A stretch of DNA of 64,000 nucleotides from positions 35,001 through 99,000 of the forward strand of contig JAODUO010001701.1 in assembly GCA_025642075.2 (NCBI GenBank), written 5' to 3'. The notes beneath the pieces were generated by a model. It was given only the letters and a program-made list of their open reading frames with translations, made no database searches and was not told the DNA's origin. This stretch comes from Ridgeia piscesae (lineage: Eukaryota > Annelida > Polychaeta > Sabellida > Siboglinidae). The number at the start of each line of letters is the position of its first letter. The first letter of the stretch is position 1. The position numbers and the translations under genes are program-made. Below, in pieces: positions 1-9,904 of the stretch.

Positions 1-782
<782 letters not shown>

Positions 783-853
783 ATGTTATGTATAATGTAT
801 AATGTATAATGTATAATGATGAATGTATAGTGTATAATGTATAATAATATATA
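783..853. repeat. Second heptamer array (GTATAAT)n, imperfect
   Basis: Directly after the TTCTCTG block comes a different AT-rich 7-bp unit, GTATAAT, in several imperfect copies. The period of 7 is kept although base composition changes completely. Confidence 0.75.
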
Positions 854-857
854 AAAT

Positions 858-1130
858 TACTCATTTACTCATTTATTCATTCACTTAGTCATTCATTCAT
901 TCACTCATTCACTCATTCACTCATTCACTCATTCACTCCTTCACTCATTCACTCATTCAATCGTTCATTCACACATTAAATCAGTATTTTGTCACCCATT
1001 CGCTCACTCACCCACTCTTTCACCTCATTCGCCACTCACCCACTCATTCACCTCATTCAGCCACTCAGTCACTCGCTTACTCACTCACTCATCACTCACT
1101 CAATCAATCAATCAATCACCCACTCACTCT
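858..1130. repeat. Octamer array (CACTCATT)n with CAAT tail
   Basis: Degenerate CATTCACT octamers are followed by CACTCACC variants and a short (CAAT) run, ending about 14 bases before the acceptor of the first exon. The same octamer, greatly expanded, precedes the paralogous exon at 12877. Confidence 0.85.
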
Positions 1131-1144
1131 CTTTATTCTTTCAG

Positions 1145-1258
1145 AGATTAACGAATGTGACAGCCATCCATGCGAGAACGGAGCGACATGTTCTGACCAA
1201 CTCGACATGTACAACTGCAGCTGCGTAGCTGGATACATTGGCGTCACGTGTGAGACAG
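1145..1258 (+). CDS. EGF exon 1, type A
   Basis: A 114-nt phase 1-1 exon between ttctttcag and gtatgg. It encodes one six-cysteine EGF module beginning [10 protein letters not shown] with Y-N-C-S-C and G-V-T-C. The N-E-C start and C-S-D-x4-Y motif fit a calcium-binding, Asx-hydroxylated EGF. Closest paralogs are 2605, 12877 and 14249. Confidence 0.88.
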
Positions 1259-1834
1259 GTATGGCGGACTAATATATGTCACATTCAAATGCAGAGAGAG
1301 AGGAGATATTATGCTAAAAATACATGTACATAAATAATAAATTGCGCTCGCATCGGGACTAGGAATTCGAGGTTTCAATATGCACTGTTAGCCGGGATTG
1401 GAGGGGCATATTAAAAAATCTGATATTTTGCGATTAATTATATATGGAAGTTGCAGTTATGCAACATTAGTATGCATGTTTCCCACGATTTGTGAAAGTA
1501 TTTTAGCACTGTGGGACTTCGGAAAGTTTGACCATAATTTGTTTTACTATTATCCAAGTCCAATGCAATTTGAAAATGTCTTAACAAACTGGAAGTTGCG
1601 TGGCAGGTTAGCGACTATAAAATGCGATAACTGTTGGTCCGTACATTCACAATTAAAACTACGCAGCTGTTCTCATAATCTTCTGAATATTTGAACATAA
1701 TTTTAATCAAACACGAGAACATTTTTAGCGAGCGCGTCTTAACTAAACCTTTTACTTGTGAACATTGGTTTTAGTATTACTTCAAAATATATTTGAGTGA
1801 TTTCCCATATTACCTTGTATTTCTCTGTTGTCAG
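1259..1834 (+). other. Intron, no other feature recognised
   Basis: AT-rich intron between type A and type B exons. It is clearly paralogous to 12991-13478 (shared stretches such as the one near 1600 and 13240), which supports duplication of the whole block. An open frame at 1398-1694 has no family resemblance and is not conserved in the paralog. Confidence 0.7.
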
Positions 1835-1948
1835 AGGTCAACGAATGTGACAGCAACCCATGTATGAATGGGTCGACATGTGTCGACAGAATCAACGGGT
1901 ACAACTGCACGTGCGCGGCAGGATTCACCGGCGACAGGTGTGAGACAG
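1835..1948 (+). CDS. EGF exon 2, type B
   Basis: 114 nt, phase 1-1, acceptor gttgtcag, donor gtacgt. It encodes [16 protein letters not shown] and ends G-D-R-C-E-T. All six cysteines are present. It has Arg in place of the usual Gly after V-D and Phe for Tyr in the last loop, which separates it from the other B copies. Confidence 0.88.
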
Positions 1949-2134
1949 GTACGTTTGAAAATATTAGTTACGTGATTGCGTACATAAGTGAGTACGTACG
2001 TGTACGTGTAGTGCCTCTACGTTTGCATTCGAGTATCATTGTCATAAGAATACTTCGTGCAGAAAAGTAAAATGTATGGGGTCCAAAAGGGTTAGTTGCC
2101 TTATATACACTCTCGTGTGTTTGCGTCTGTGCAG

Positions 2135-2248
2135 ATATTGATGACTGTGCAAACGTGACGTGCATGAACGGCGGCACGTGCCAAGACCTGGTCGACGACT
2201 ATAGATGTTTGTGCGCGGCCGGCTACACTGGCTCCAACTGCAGCGTCG
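2135..2248 (+). CDS. EGF exon 3, type C
   Basis: 114 nt, phase 1-1, acceptor tctgtgcag, donor gtgagtga. It encodes [10 protein letters not shown] and ends G-S-N-C-S-V instead of C-E-T. Calcium-binding residues D-I-D-D and the C-Q-D-x4-Y hydroxylation motif are present. N-V-T is an N-glycosylation sequon. Confidence 0.88.
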
Positions 2249-2441
2249 GTGAGTGAACGTCAGAGGTAGAACCTATATTTCCGAGAACAAGTTAGCGAGT
2301 AATTATGATATGGCTGTGGCATACGTTGTGCTTAAAAGACAACAAACGGCGGATAGGCACGGTGGAAGACTTCAAGGTTATCGAAGTTTTATAAAAAATT
2401 ACGATGCTACAGTACCATCTGAAAACAACCATTTTGCGTAG

Positions 2442-2490
2442 ATATCGTCGATTGCGTCAGCAAATCGTACATGAACGTTACCATATGATA
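2442..2490 (+). pseudogene. Half-length relic of a type C EGF exon
   Basis: After ttgcgtag the sequence reads like D-I-V-D-C-V-S-K but the second cysteine is mutated and homology stops before the middle of the module. There is no usable 3' half or donor. The matching relic at 14087 is better preserved. Confidence 0.6.
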
Positions 2491-2604
2491 TATTGGTAAT
2501 TGTCCCCATTGTTATCGAGTTGGTCATTGTTAATCATGTTCCCTTTCATAGTCGTATATATTCCTTGTTATGTCAGGTTGTCCCTTATTTCTTTATTCTT
2601 TCAG

Positions 2605-2718
2605 AGATAAACGAATGTGACAGCCATCCATGCCAGAACGGAGCGACATGTTCTGACCACCTCGACATGTACAACTGCAGCTGCGAAGCTGGGTACACTG
2701 GCGTCACGTGTGAGACAG
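2605..2718 (+). CDS. EGF exon 4, type A
   Basis: 114 nt, phase 1-1, acceptor ttctttcag, donor gtatgg. It encodes [16 protein letters not shown] with a complete cysteine set and the ending G-V-T-C-E-T. It is nearly identical to exons 1 and 12; it differs from exon 1 by Q for E in the second loop and C-E-A-G for C-V-A-G. Confidence 0.88.
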
Positions 2719-3229
2719 GTATGGCGGAATAATATATCTCATTGACAATTGGTGGAAGGGAGATTGTAGAGACGTGTATTATGTCTGTTAAAGTTAATAC
2801 TAAACAATACTATGGAAGTTATAGTTTTTCAACACTAGCGTACATTTACTTCAACGATTTTAAGAGAGACTTATGATAGCTTGGCGGTATACCACACAGA
2901 GCTACCACGTCATTATGACATTACAGCGGACTTTCGTTCACTTGTTACCGAAGTCAAACTTAGATCCACTCAGTAGATTAGCAATGATATTTTGTTATAG
3001 ACGTCAGTTATAGAATATCAATGTGACATTTGAAGTTGACTTAAAGCTGGCCCTGAAGTCGTTCGCTTATGGCGTTGAGATGCGTTAGCTTATGGTCTCT
3101 GCTACAATCACTGCAACTATGCAGCTTTTCTAAAGATCGTCTGATTCTGTCAAGAATATTATTTCGTAATACCTTTTCGTGATGCAACGGAATTACATCC
3201 ACTATTTGTCTGGGCCTTTCTGTCGTCAG
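2719..3229 (+). other. Intron, paralogous to 14363-14924
   Basis: No gene or mobile element recognised. Several stretches match the intron between the type A exon at 14249 and the type B exon at 14925, for example the tract near 2940 and 14560. Confidence 0.65.
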
Positions 3230-3343
3230 ACATTAATGAATGTGACAGTAACCCATGCATGAATGGGTCGACATGTGTTGACGGAATCAACGGGTACAAC
3301 TGCACATGCGCGGCCGGATACACCGGCGACAGGTGTGAAACAG
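3230..3343 (+). CDS. EGF exon 5, type B
   Basis: 114 nt, phase 1-1, acceptor ctgtcgtcag, donor gtaggt. It encodes [19 protein letters not shown] and ends G-D-R-C-E-T. All six cysteines are present. It occupies the same place in block I as exon 14925 in block II. Confidence 0.88.
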
Positions 3344-3393
3344 GTAGGTTTGAACGCTTCAGTAATTCTTATTCAACAATAGCACGACCTGGT

Positions 3394-3395
<2 letters not shown>

Positions 3396-3462
<67 letters not shown>
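3396..3462. repeat. (TA)n microsatellite
   Basis: A pure run of about 67 bases, inside the intron ahead of the first mucin exon. Confidence 0.95.
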
Positions 3463-3466
<4 letters not shown>

Positions 3467-3858
3467 TCTCAACGATTGGCGTAATTCGTTATCTCCCACC
3501 TTTGAAATATTAACATATACAAAATAATTTGCATGATAACGTGTGAACGATATTGTTGTGACTTTCCTGTAATTGGAACCTGTCCAGTAAAATATAACAG
3601 CAAAGTAGACATTTCAAGGACCTATCAAGAAAATATTAAACTTATGTAGCTTTTGTCAAATATCTCGGACGGGTTGTTACCATAAACTATATTATTGAAG
3701 AAAAGTGTTTCTAAAAGACATACACACTCGGTAGTGTCGTACAAGATTTCACAAATGTGTTTCTCTTTCTTAAAGTTAAACACCTGTCCATTTGGTAACA
3801 TTAGATGGTCCTTAAAGCGAGTAGATGTTGTTTAATTTAATTGCCGATGACTGCTATC
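3463..3858 (+). other. Intron between two TA tracts, nothing recognised
   Basis: AT-rich sequence with no exon-like acceptor, cysteine pattern or terminal repeats that I can see. Confidence 0.5.
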
Positions 3859-3859
3859 G

Positions 3860-3921
<62 letters not shown>
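3859..3921. repeat. (TA)n microsatellite
   Basis: About 60 bases, slightly interrupted near 3889, ending 29 bases before the mucin exon. Confidence 0.92.
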
Positions 3922-3923
<2 letters not shown>

Positions 3924-3950
3924 TATTGTCATTATTATTAACGTTGCCAG

Positions 3951-4445
3951 TGAAAGACGTTGAGTCGACTGAATCTACACCGAATGTAAACGGAACGACA
4001 ACAGCTCCACCGAACGATTCTACAACAGCAACAAACAGGACAACAACAACAGCTCCACCGAACGATTCTACAACAGCAACAAACAGGACAACAACAACAG
4101 CTCCACCGAACGATTCTACAACAGCAACAAACAGGACAACAACAACAGCTCCACCGAACGATTCTACAACAGCAACAAACAGGACAACAACAACAGCTCC
4201 ACCGAACGATTCTACAACAGCAACAAACAGGACAACAACAACAGCTCCACCGAACGATTCTACAACAGCAACAAACAGGACAACAACAACAGCTCCACCG
4301 AACGATTCTACAACAGCAACAAACAGGACAACAACAACAGCTCCACCGAACGATTCTACAACAGCAACAAACAGGACAACAACAACAGCTCCACCGAACG
4401 ATTCTACAACAGCAACAAACAGGACAACAACAACAGCTCCACCGG
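3951..4445 (+). CDS. Mucin exon with nine 48-bp repeats
   Basis: 495 nt, phase 1-1, acceptor gttgccag, donor gtaaat. A short unique lead (K-D-V-E-S-T-E-S-T) is followed by nine identical 16-residue units reading N-D-S-T-T-A-T-N-R-T-T-T-T-A-P-P. Each unit has two N-glycosylation sequons (N-D-S, N-R-T) and about eight Ser/Thr suited to O-glycosylation, so this is a mucin-type stalk between EGF modules. The paralogous exon at 16246 has a single unit and the same donor context. The opposite strand is open too, but only because the repeat is a multiple of three. Confidence 0.85.
4013..4444 (+). repeat. Coding VNTR, 9 x 48 bp
   Basis: Nine head-to-tail units of 48 bp with no difference that I can see. 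Such homogeneity indicates recent expansion by slippage or unequal crossover. Copy number is likely to vary between individuals. Confidence 0.92.
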
Positions 4446-4978
4446 GTAAATTTATCAAATAATATATTAATGATGCTCATTTAATTAATAGCCATGTGTA
4501 ATGAATGTTTCAACCTGCTTTCTTATCCTTTTCCCTTGACCAAGGAAAAGGATTGGTCAAATATGGGATGGTTGTCATACGTCTGCACTTTTCAACATTT
4601 TCAAAAAACACACACCCACGAGTTGTGAGAGTGGTTCATCATTGCGTGACCAGAGATTTGTTGACCATCTATCATATAGCTATCAGATCGAAAAACAAAG
4701 GGCATTCATTCATTAATTATCGGAATCGGACGTGGAATCGATGAGTAAATTATATAGTAGTATTGCGTAAAATATCTATCAACGTGAGATTTGATCTTGA
4801 CTTAAAAAACTAGCGTAGAAGTGACGTGGCACGTTCGGTTACGTTAAATATATGTCTCTATATTCATCATTGAAAGTGCGCAGCTATTTCTTAGTCGTCT
4901 GTACCATTCAACAAATAAATTTTTTAAAGAACCAGATACAATACAAATGAGTTGATTTGTTGTCTTCCTTTTGTCAAA
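4446..4978 (+). other. Intron, paralogous to 16315-16888
   Basis: No gene recognised. Matches to the intron after the short mucin exon are obvious from the donor onward (shared words near 4490, 4530 and 4610), showing that mucin exon and flanks were duplicated together. Confidence 0.7.
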
Positions 4979-5070
4979 AGTCAATGACTGCGCGTTTCCC
5001 TGATAACCGGCGACAGGTGTGAGGGAAAGAAGGGTACAATTGCACATGCGCGGCATCACCACATGAACAG
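4979..5070 (+). pseudogene. Scrambled type B EGF exon relic
   Basis: Counterpart of the intact exon at 16889. The acceptor ttttgtcag has become ttttgtcaaaag. Most of the 5' half is gone. The 3'-end words (ccggcgacaggtgtgag) now precede the middle words (tacaattgcacatgcgcgg). The original donor gtaggttt is kept at 5071. It cannot encode an EGF. Confidence 0.75.
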
Positions 5071-5162
5071 GTAGGTTTGAACTTCATAATGTTTTATAAA
5101 CAGCTCAACTGAGTTGTATTCACAGTATACAATACAATACAATCAATAAAGTAAAGCGTCAA

Positions 5163-5165
<3 letters not shown>

Positions 5166-5224
<59 letters not shown>

Positions 5225-5225
5225 G

Positions 5226-5314
<89 letters not shown>

Positions 5315-5328
5315 TGTGTGGGTTTGTG

Positions 5329-5403
<75 letters not shown>

Positions 5404-5423
5404 TGTGTGTGTGTATGTGTAAA
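5166..5423. repeat. (GT)n microsatellite, interrupted
   Basis: About 258 bases of GT with a few interruptions near 5221, 5312-5331 and 5397. Long CVCVCV or HTHTHT open frames across it are repeat artefacts. Confidence 0.95.
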
Positions 5424-5488
5424 TAAAAAGATCTCTTGACGCATCGATCTCTTGAAAATTTACAAAACATGTATTTGTGTCCGTGCAG

Positions 5489-5602
5489 ATATTGACGACT
5501 GTGCAAGCGTGACGTGCATGAACGGCGGCACGTGCCAAGACCTGGTCGATGACTATAGATGTTTGTGCGCGGCCGGCTACACTGGCTCCAACTGCAGCGT
5601 CG
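5489..5602 (+). CDS. EGF exon 6, type C
   Basis: 114 nt, phase 1-1, acceptor tccgtgcag, donor gtgagtga. It encodes [10 protein letters not shown] and ends G-S-N-C-S-V. A-S-V-T replaces A-N-V-T, so the N-glycosylation sequon of exon 3 is absent. It is followed after 188 bp by a near-copy. Confidence 0.88.
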
Positions 5603-5790
5603 GTGAGTGAACGTTAGAGGGGAACCAACGCTGTTAACAAAATGCACGACTAGCTAATGTAATATTTCAAGTGTGGTGTATATTATGTATTATGAGTGAT
5701 AATGTTGCAAAAATATTAATATATTAATATCAACACCATCATCTGCACCCCATCCTGGTAAGGTTCCCGTGTGTGTTTATGTCTGTGCAG

Positions 5791-5904
5791 ATATTGACGA
5801 CTGTGCAAACGTGACGTGCATGAACGGCGGCACGTGCCAAGACCTGGTCGATGACTATAGATGCTTGTGCGCGGCCGGCTACACTGGCTCCCACTGCAGC
5901 GTCG
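5791..5904 (+). CDS. EGF exon 7, type C
   Basis: 114 nt, phase 1-1, acceptor gtctgtgcag, donor gtgagtga. It encodes [10 protein letters not shown] and ends G-S-H-C-S-V; His for Asn near the end is unique to this copy. With exon 6 it forms a direct tandem C-C pair. Confidence 0.88.
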
Positions 5905-6203
5905 GTGAGTGAACATTTGAGGTGGAACCAACATTTCCGACAATAGGAATGTAATATTACTGTTGTTATAATACATTTTTCTTTTTTAGTGACTACGGCG
6001 ACATGGCAGGAATAACGAAGTGTTCTGTAAATGTAACATTTACTAAGTAGTAAATGCGTCATATTCGCCGTTACGAGGAGGGGATTACTGGGGGATTCTG
6101 GATAACAATTCACAGTGAAAAAAGTGTTTCACATATCGTACGGAAATATGTGGGTTTTCACATTTCAAACAGGTAAAACAATATTGTTTAAGTTATTATT
6201 CAC

Positions 6204-6302
6204 GATGCAATTCTTGTCAAAACGGAGCAACGTGTACTGACGTCATCAATGGTTACAACTGCAGCTATAAAGCTGGATACAGTGGAGTCACGTGTGAGAC
6301 TG
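6204..6302 (+). pseudogene. Headless EGF exon relic (15505 type)
   Basis: Matches the exon at 15505 from the second cysteine onward and keeps a gtatga donor, but the first part of the module and the acceptor are gone. The cysteine codon in C-S-C-K-A-G is now TAT (Tyr), so the fold would be lost even if it were spliced. Confidence 0.75.
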
Positions 6303-6521
6303 GTATGACGGACTAATGCACCCTTGTGTATATCACGCGTGAAACTGTTGATGTGTTTTTTAATTTGTCATTGCCTTCTCGAGATTAGAAAGTTCATGGT
6401 TCAGATGTACGCCGGTGCGACATTTAAGAAAATCTGACATTCTTCGATTATTATTCAGATATAGAATTGTAGTTTGCAACATTTTATATATCACAATTTG
6501 TTTGTGTTTGTCTGTTGCCAG

Positions 6522-6635
6522 ACATCAATGAATGTGACGCCAACACGTGTTTGTACGGAGCAACATGTGTCGACGGAATCAACGGGTACAACTGCACATG
6601 CGCGGCAGGATACACCGGCGACAGGTGTGAGACAG
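6522..6635 (+). CDS. EGF exon 8, type B
   Basis: 114 nt, phase 1-1, acceptor tctgttgccag, donor gtaagt. It encodes D-I-N-E-C-D-A-N-T-C-L-Y-G-A-T-C and ends G-D-R-C-E-T. Loop 1 (C-D-A-N-T-C) has lost the C-x-S-x-P-C O-glucose consensus found in most B copies. Confidence 0.88.
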
Positions 6636-6860
6636 GTAAGTTTGAAAACGTATGCAATGCTCGCCATCAAAGAATGATATTGGTCCGAACATTGGAAAAT
6701 TAACATCTGACATTTTAAACGCACGAGAGAGACATATGAGGAATTCGGTTAAATAACAAGGTCTCTTGACGCATCGATCTCTTAAATATGTCAGATAAGC
6801 AAGCCTGCCGCTTGTTAAACTGTTCCTTATATTGGCAATCATGTTTTTGTGTCTGTGCAG

Positions 6861-6974
6861 ATATTGACGACTGTGCAAGCGTGACGTGCATGAACGGCGG
6901 CACGTGCCAAGACCTGGTCGACGACTATAGATGTTTGTGCGCGGCCGGCTACACTGGCTCCAACTGCAGCGTCG
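6861..6974 (+). CDS. EGF exon 9, type C
   Basis: 114 nt, phase 1-1, acceptor gtctgtgcag, donor gtgagtga. It encodes [10 protein letters not shown] and ends G-S-N-C-S-V. It is the first member of a C-D-E triplet repeated at 26912-28187. Confidence 0.88.
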
Positions 6975-7334
6975 GTGAGTGAACGTTAGAGGGGAACCAA
7001 CATTTCCGACAATACGAATGTAATATTACTGTTGTTATAATACGTTGTTCTTATTTAGAAAACAACCGGTGGGTAGGAACTACGGCGACAGGCGACAGGA
7101 ATACCTAAGTGTTCTGTAAATGTAGCATTTACTAAGAACTAAATGCGTCATATTAATAGGTACGATGGAATGCACTGGGAATTCTGGATAACTACTAACA
7201 GTGACAAAAGTGTTTCAAATTTCGCACGGAAATATACGGCATTTCACACAGAACAAAACGTTTTTCTAAGTTATTATTTACGAGGAATATTTTTGTAAAA
7301 TTACTAATGAAGAAAATATACTCTCCCGTTGCAG

Positions 7335-7448
7335 ACATTGACGAGTGCGCCAGTGATCCGTGTATGAATAACGGAACATGTGAAGATCTGGTGAACAGTT
7401 TCTCCTGCAACTGCATGGAAAATTACAACGGTTTCATGTGCAACATAG
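7335..7448 (+). CDS. EGF exon 10, type D
   Basis: 114 nt, phase 1-1, acceptor cccgttgcag, donor gtagga. It encodes D-I-D-E-C-A-S-D-P-C-M-N-N-G-T-C and the unusual last loop M-E-N-Y-N-G-F-M-C-N-I. All six cysteines are present. Paralog: 27448. Confidence 0.86.
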
Positions 7449-7529
7449 GTAGGACAAAGATGTTTCATTTTGTGGGTATTGTTGACTGGTACTAAGGGTG
7501 TACCTAAAATTCAATCGAAGCTCATTAAC

Positions 7530-7530
<1 letters not shown>

Positions 7531-7590
<60 letters not shown>
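7531..7590. repeat. (TA)n microsatellite
   Basis: About 60 bases with one interruption near 7541. Confidence 0.93.
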
Positions 7591-7594
<4 letters not shown>

Positions 7595-7636
7595 CAAATT
7601 GACTTGATTTTTTTTTTCTCAATAATCTAAGTTCTC

Positions 7637-7690
7637 GATAATGGTTTATCTTGCAATTGCATCGGAATGTACAATGGTTTTAGGTGCAAC
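7637..7690 (+). pseudogene. 3'-half relic of a type D EGF exon
   Basis: Reads like the second half of exon 10 (aligned to S-C-N-C then Y-N-G-F and C-N) with a gtatgt donor-like end. No first half or acceptor is recognisable. It is a local partial duplicate of exon 10 about 200 bp downstream. Confidence 0.6.
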
Positions 7691-7918
7691 GTATGTAGAA
7701 TAACGTTTATGCATGACCATGCGACAATAGTTTCGTTTACTCGGCTGTTTCACATGCTCTTTGTTTAGTCTGTATTTGTAGGCGCATATTCATTAAACTC
7801 TCTCGTAGCTTGCAAAATTGAAATGATTATATATTTAAAAAAATATTAGTGTGCATTTAGGGGACTTCTGTGTTTCTGGAATGGTTGTATTTTTCACACT
7901 TTCTGGTGTTGGTTTTAG

Positions 7919-8029
7919 GACAACTGTGTACAGCGACAGCTTGTGTCAATGGAGGGACTTGTCTGGAAAGTGGCAGCAACCGGACATGTGATTGTGTCGC
8001 TGGACACACGGGCCAGGATTGTGAGACAG
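7919..8029 (+). CDS. EGF exon 11, type E (111 nt)
   Basis: 111 nt, phase 1-1, acceptor gttttag, donor gtggga. It encodes G-Q-L-C-T-A-T-A-C-V-N-G-G-T-C and ends G-Q-D-C-E-T. It lacks the D-I-D-E calcium-binding start and the Asx-hydroxylation motif, so it is a plain EGF. Paralog: 28077, with identical length. Confidence 0.86.
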
Positions 8030-8068
8030 GTGGGAAGTGACTCCGGTGTATATGTCTTAATACGATGT

Positions 8069-8910
<842 letters not shown>

Positions 8911-9053
8911 AATTGGATCAAATTGGATCAATTGGATCAAATTGATAACTACACTGTATACGTATTGAGAGAATATGATACAATTGGATCAAATTGATTA
9001 ACTACACTGGAAGCGGAGAAGCGGAATCAGGATCAGAATATGGATCGGATCAT
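8911..9053. other. Island inside the repeat field with short ATTGGATCAA repeats
   Basis: Contains several ATTGGATCAA-like words and a duplicated AACTACACTG. No coding signal. It separates the TCGT and TCGG arrays. Confidence 0.6.
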
Positions 9054-9533
9054 CTCGGTCGGTCGGTCATCGGTCGGTCGGTCGGTCGGTCAACGGCTTG
9101 GTCGGTCGGTCGGTCGGTCGGTCGGTCATCGGTCGGTCGGTCGGTCGGTCGGTCGGTCGGTCGGTCGGCTTGGTCGGTCGGTCGGTCGGTCGGTCGGTCG
9201 GTCGGTCGGTCGGTCGGTCGGTCGGTCGGTCGGTCGGTCGGTCGGTCGGTCGGTCGGTCGGTCGGTCGGTCGGTCGGTCGGTCGGTCGGTCGGTCGGTCG
9301 GTCGGTCGGTCGGTCGGTCGGTCGGTCGGTCGGTCGGTCGGTCGGTCGGTCGGTCGGTCGGTCGGTCAATGGTCGCACGGTCAGTCAGTCAGTCAGTCAG
9401 TCAGTCAGCCATTCATCGGTCGGTCGGTCGGTCGGTCGGTCGGTCGGTCGGTCGGTCGGTCGGTCGGTCGGTCGGTCGGTCGGTCGGTCGGTCGGTCGGT
9501 CGGTCGGTCGGTCGGTCGGTCGGTCGGTCTAAT
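9054..9533. repeat. (GGTC)n array with a (CAGT)n insert
   Basis: Nearly pure GGTC with GGTCATC and GGCTT interruptions near 9067-9172 and a CAGT block at about 9381-9407. Frames reading V-G-R-S or D-R-P-T repeats are not genes. Confidence 0.95.
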
Positions 9534-9565
9534 GTGTAAGATATGATACATAATATAATATATAT

Positions 9566-9755
9566 ATTCACTCATTCACTCATTCACTCATTCACTCATT
9601 CACTCATTCACTCATTCACTCATTCACTCATTCACTCATTCACTCATTCATTCACACATTCACTCATTCACACATTCACCATTCACCATTCACTCATTCA
9701 CTCATTCACCATTCACTCATTCACTCATTCACTCATTCACTCATTCACTCATGCG
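9566..9755. repeat. (CACTCATT)n octamer array, first segment
   Basis: Octamers with small deletions. The same unit as 858-1130 and 9905-12780. Confidence 0.95.
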
Positions 9756-9904
9756 TCGCTACACCCTTTCTGTATAATCACCGCGACGGCATGCGATGCC
9801 AAGGAAGTGTTTACAATCTCGGGCAAAGGTCAGGAATGTCACGAGTGGGTGGGGGTAAAGAAACAAATGTGTACCATATTACTAGTTCACCACATATATA
9901 ATTA
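9756..9904. other. Unique island between octamer arrays
   Basis: About 150 bases of ordinary sequence embedded in the repeat. No EGF homology, acceptor or terminal repeat seen. Confidence 0.6.

Noticed and set aside
3889..4480. Minus-strand frames opposite the mucin exon
   Set aside because: Shadows of the 48-bp repeat. The plus-strand frame alone has matching splice phases and a glycosylation-type sequence.
5094..5647. H-T and C-V repeat frames
   Set aside because: (GT)n microsatellite; the actual coding exon nearby is 5489-5602 on the plus strand.
8994..9546. V-G-R-S / D-R-P-T repeat frames
   Set aside because: Product of the (GGTC)n array only.
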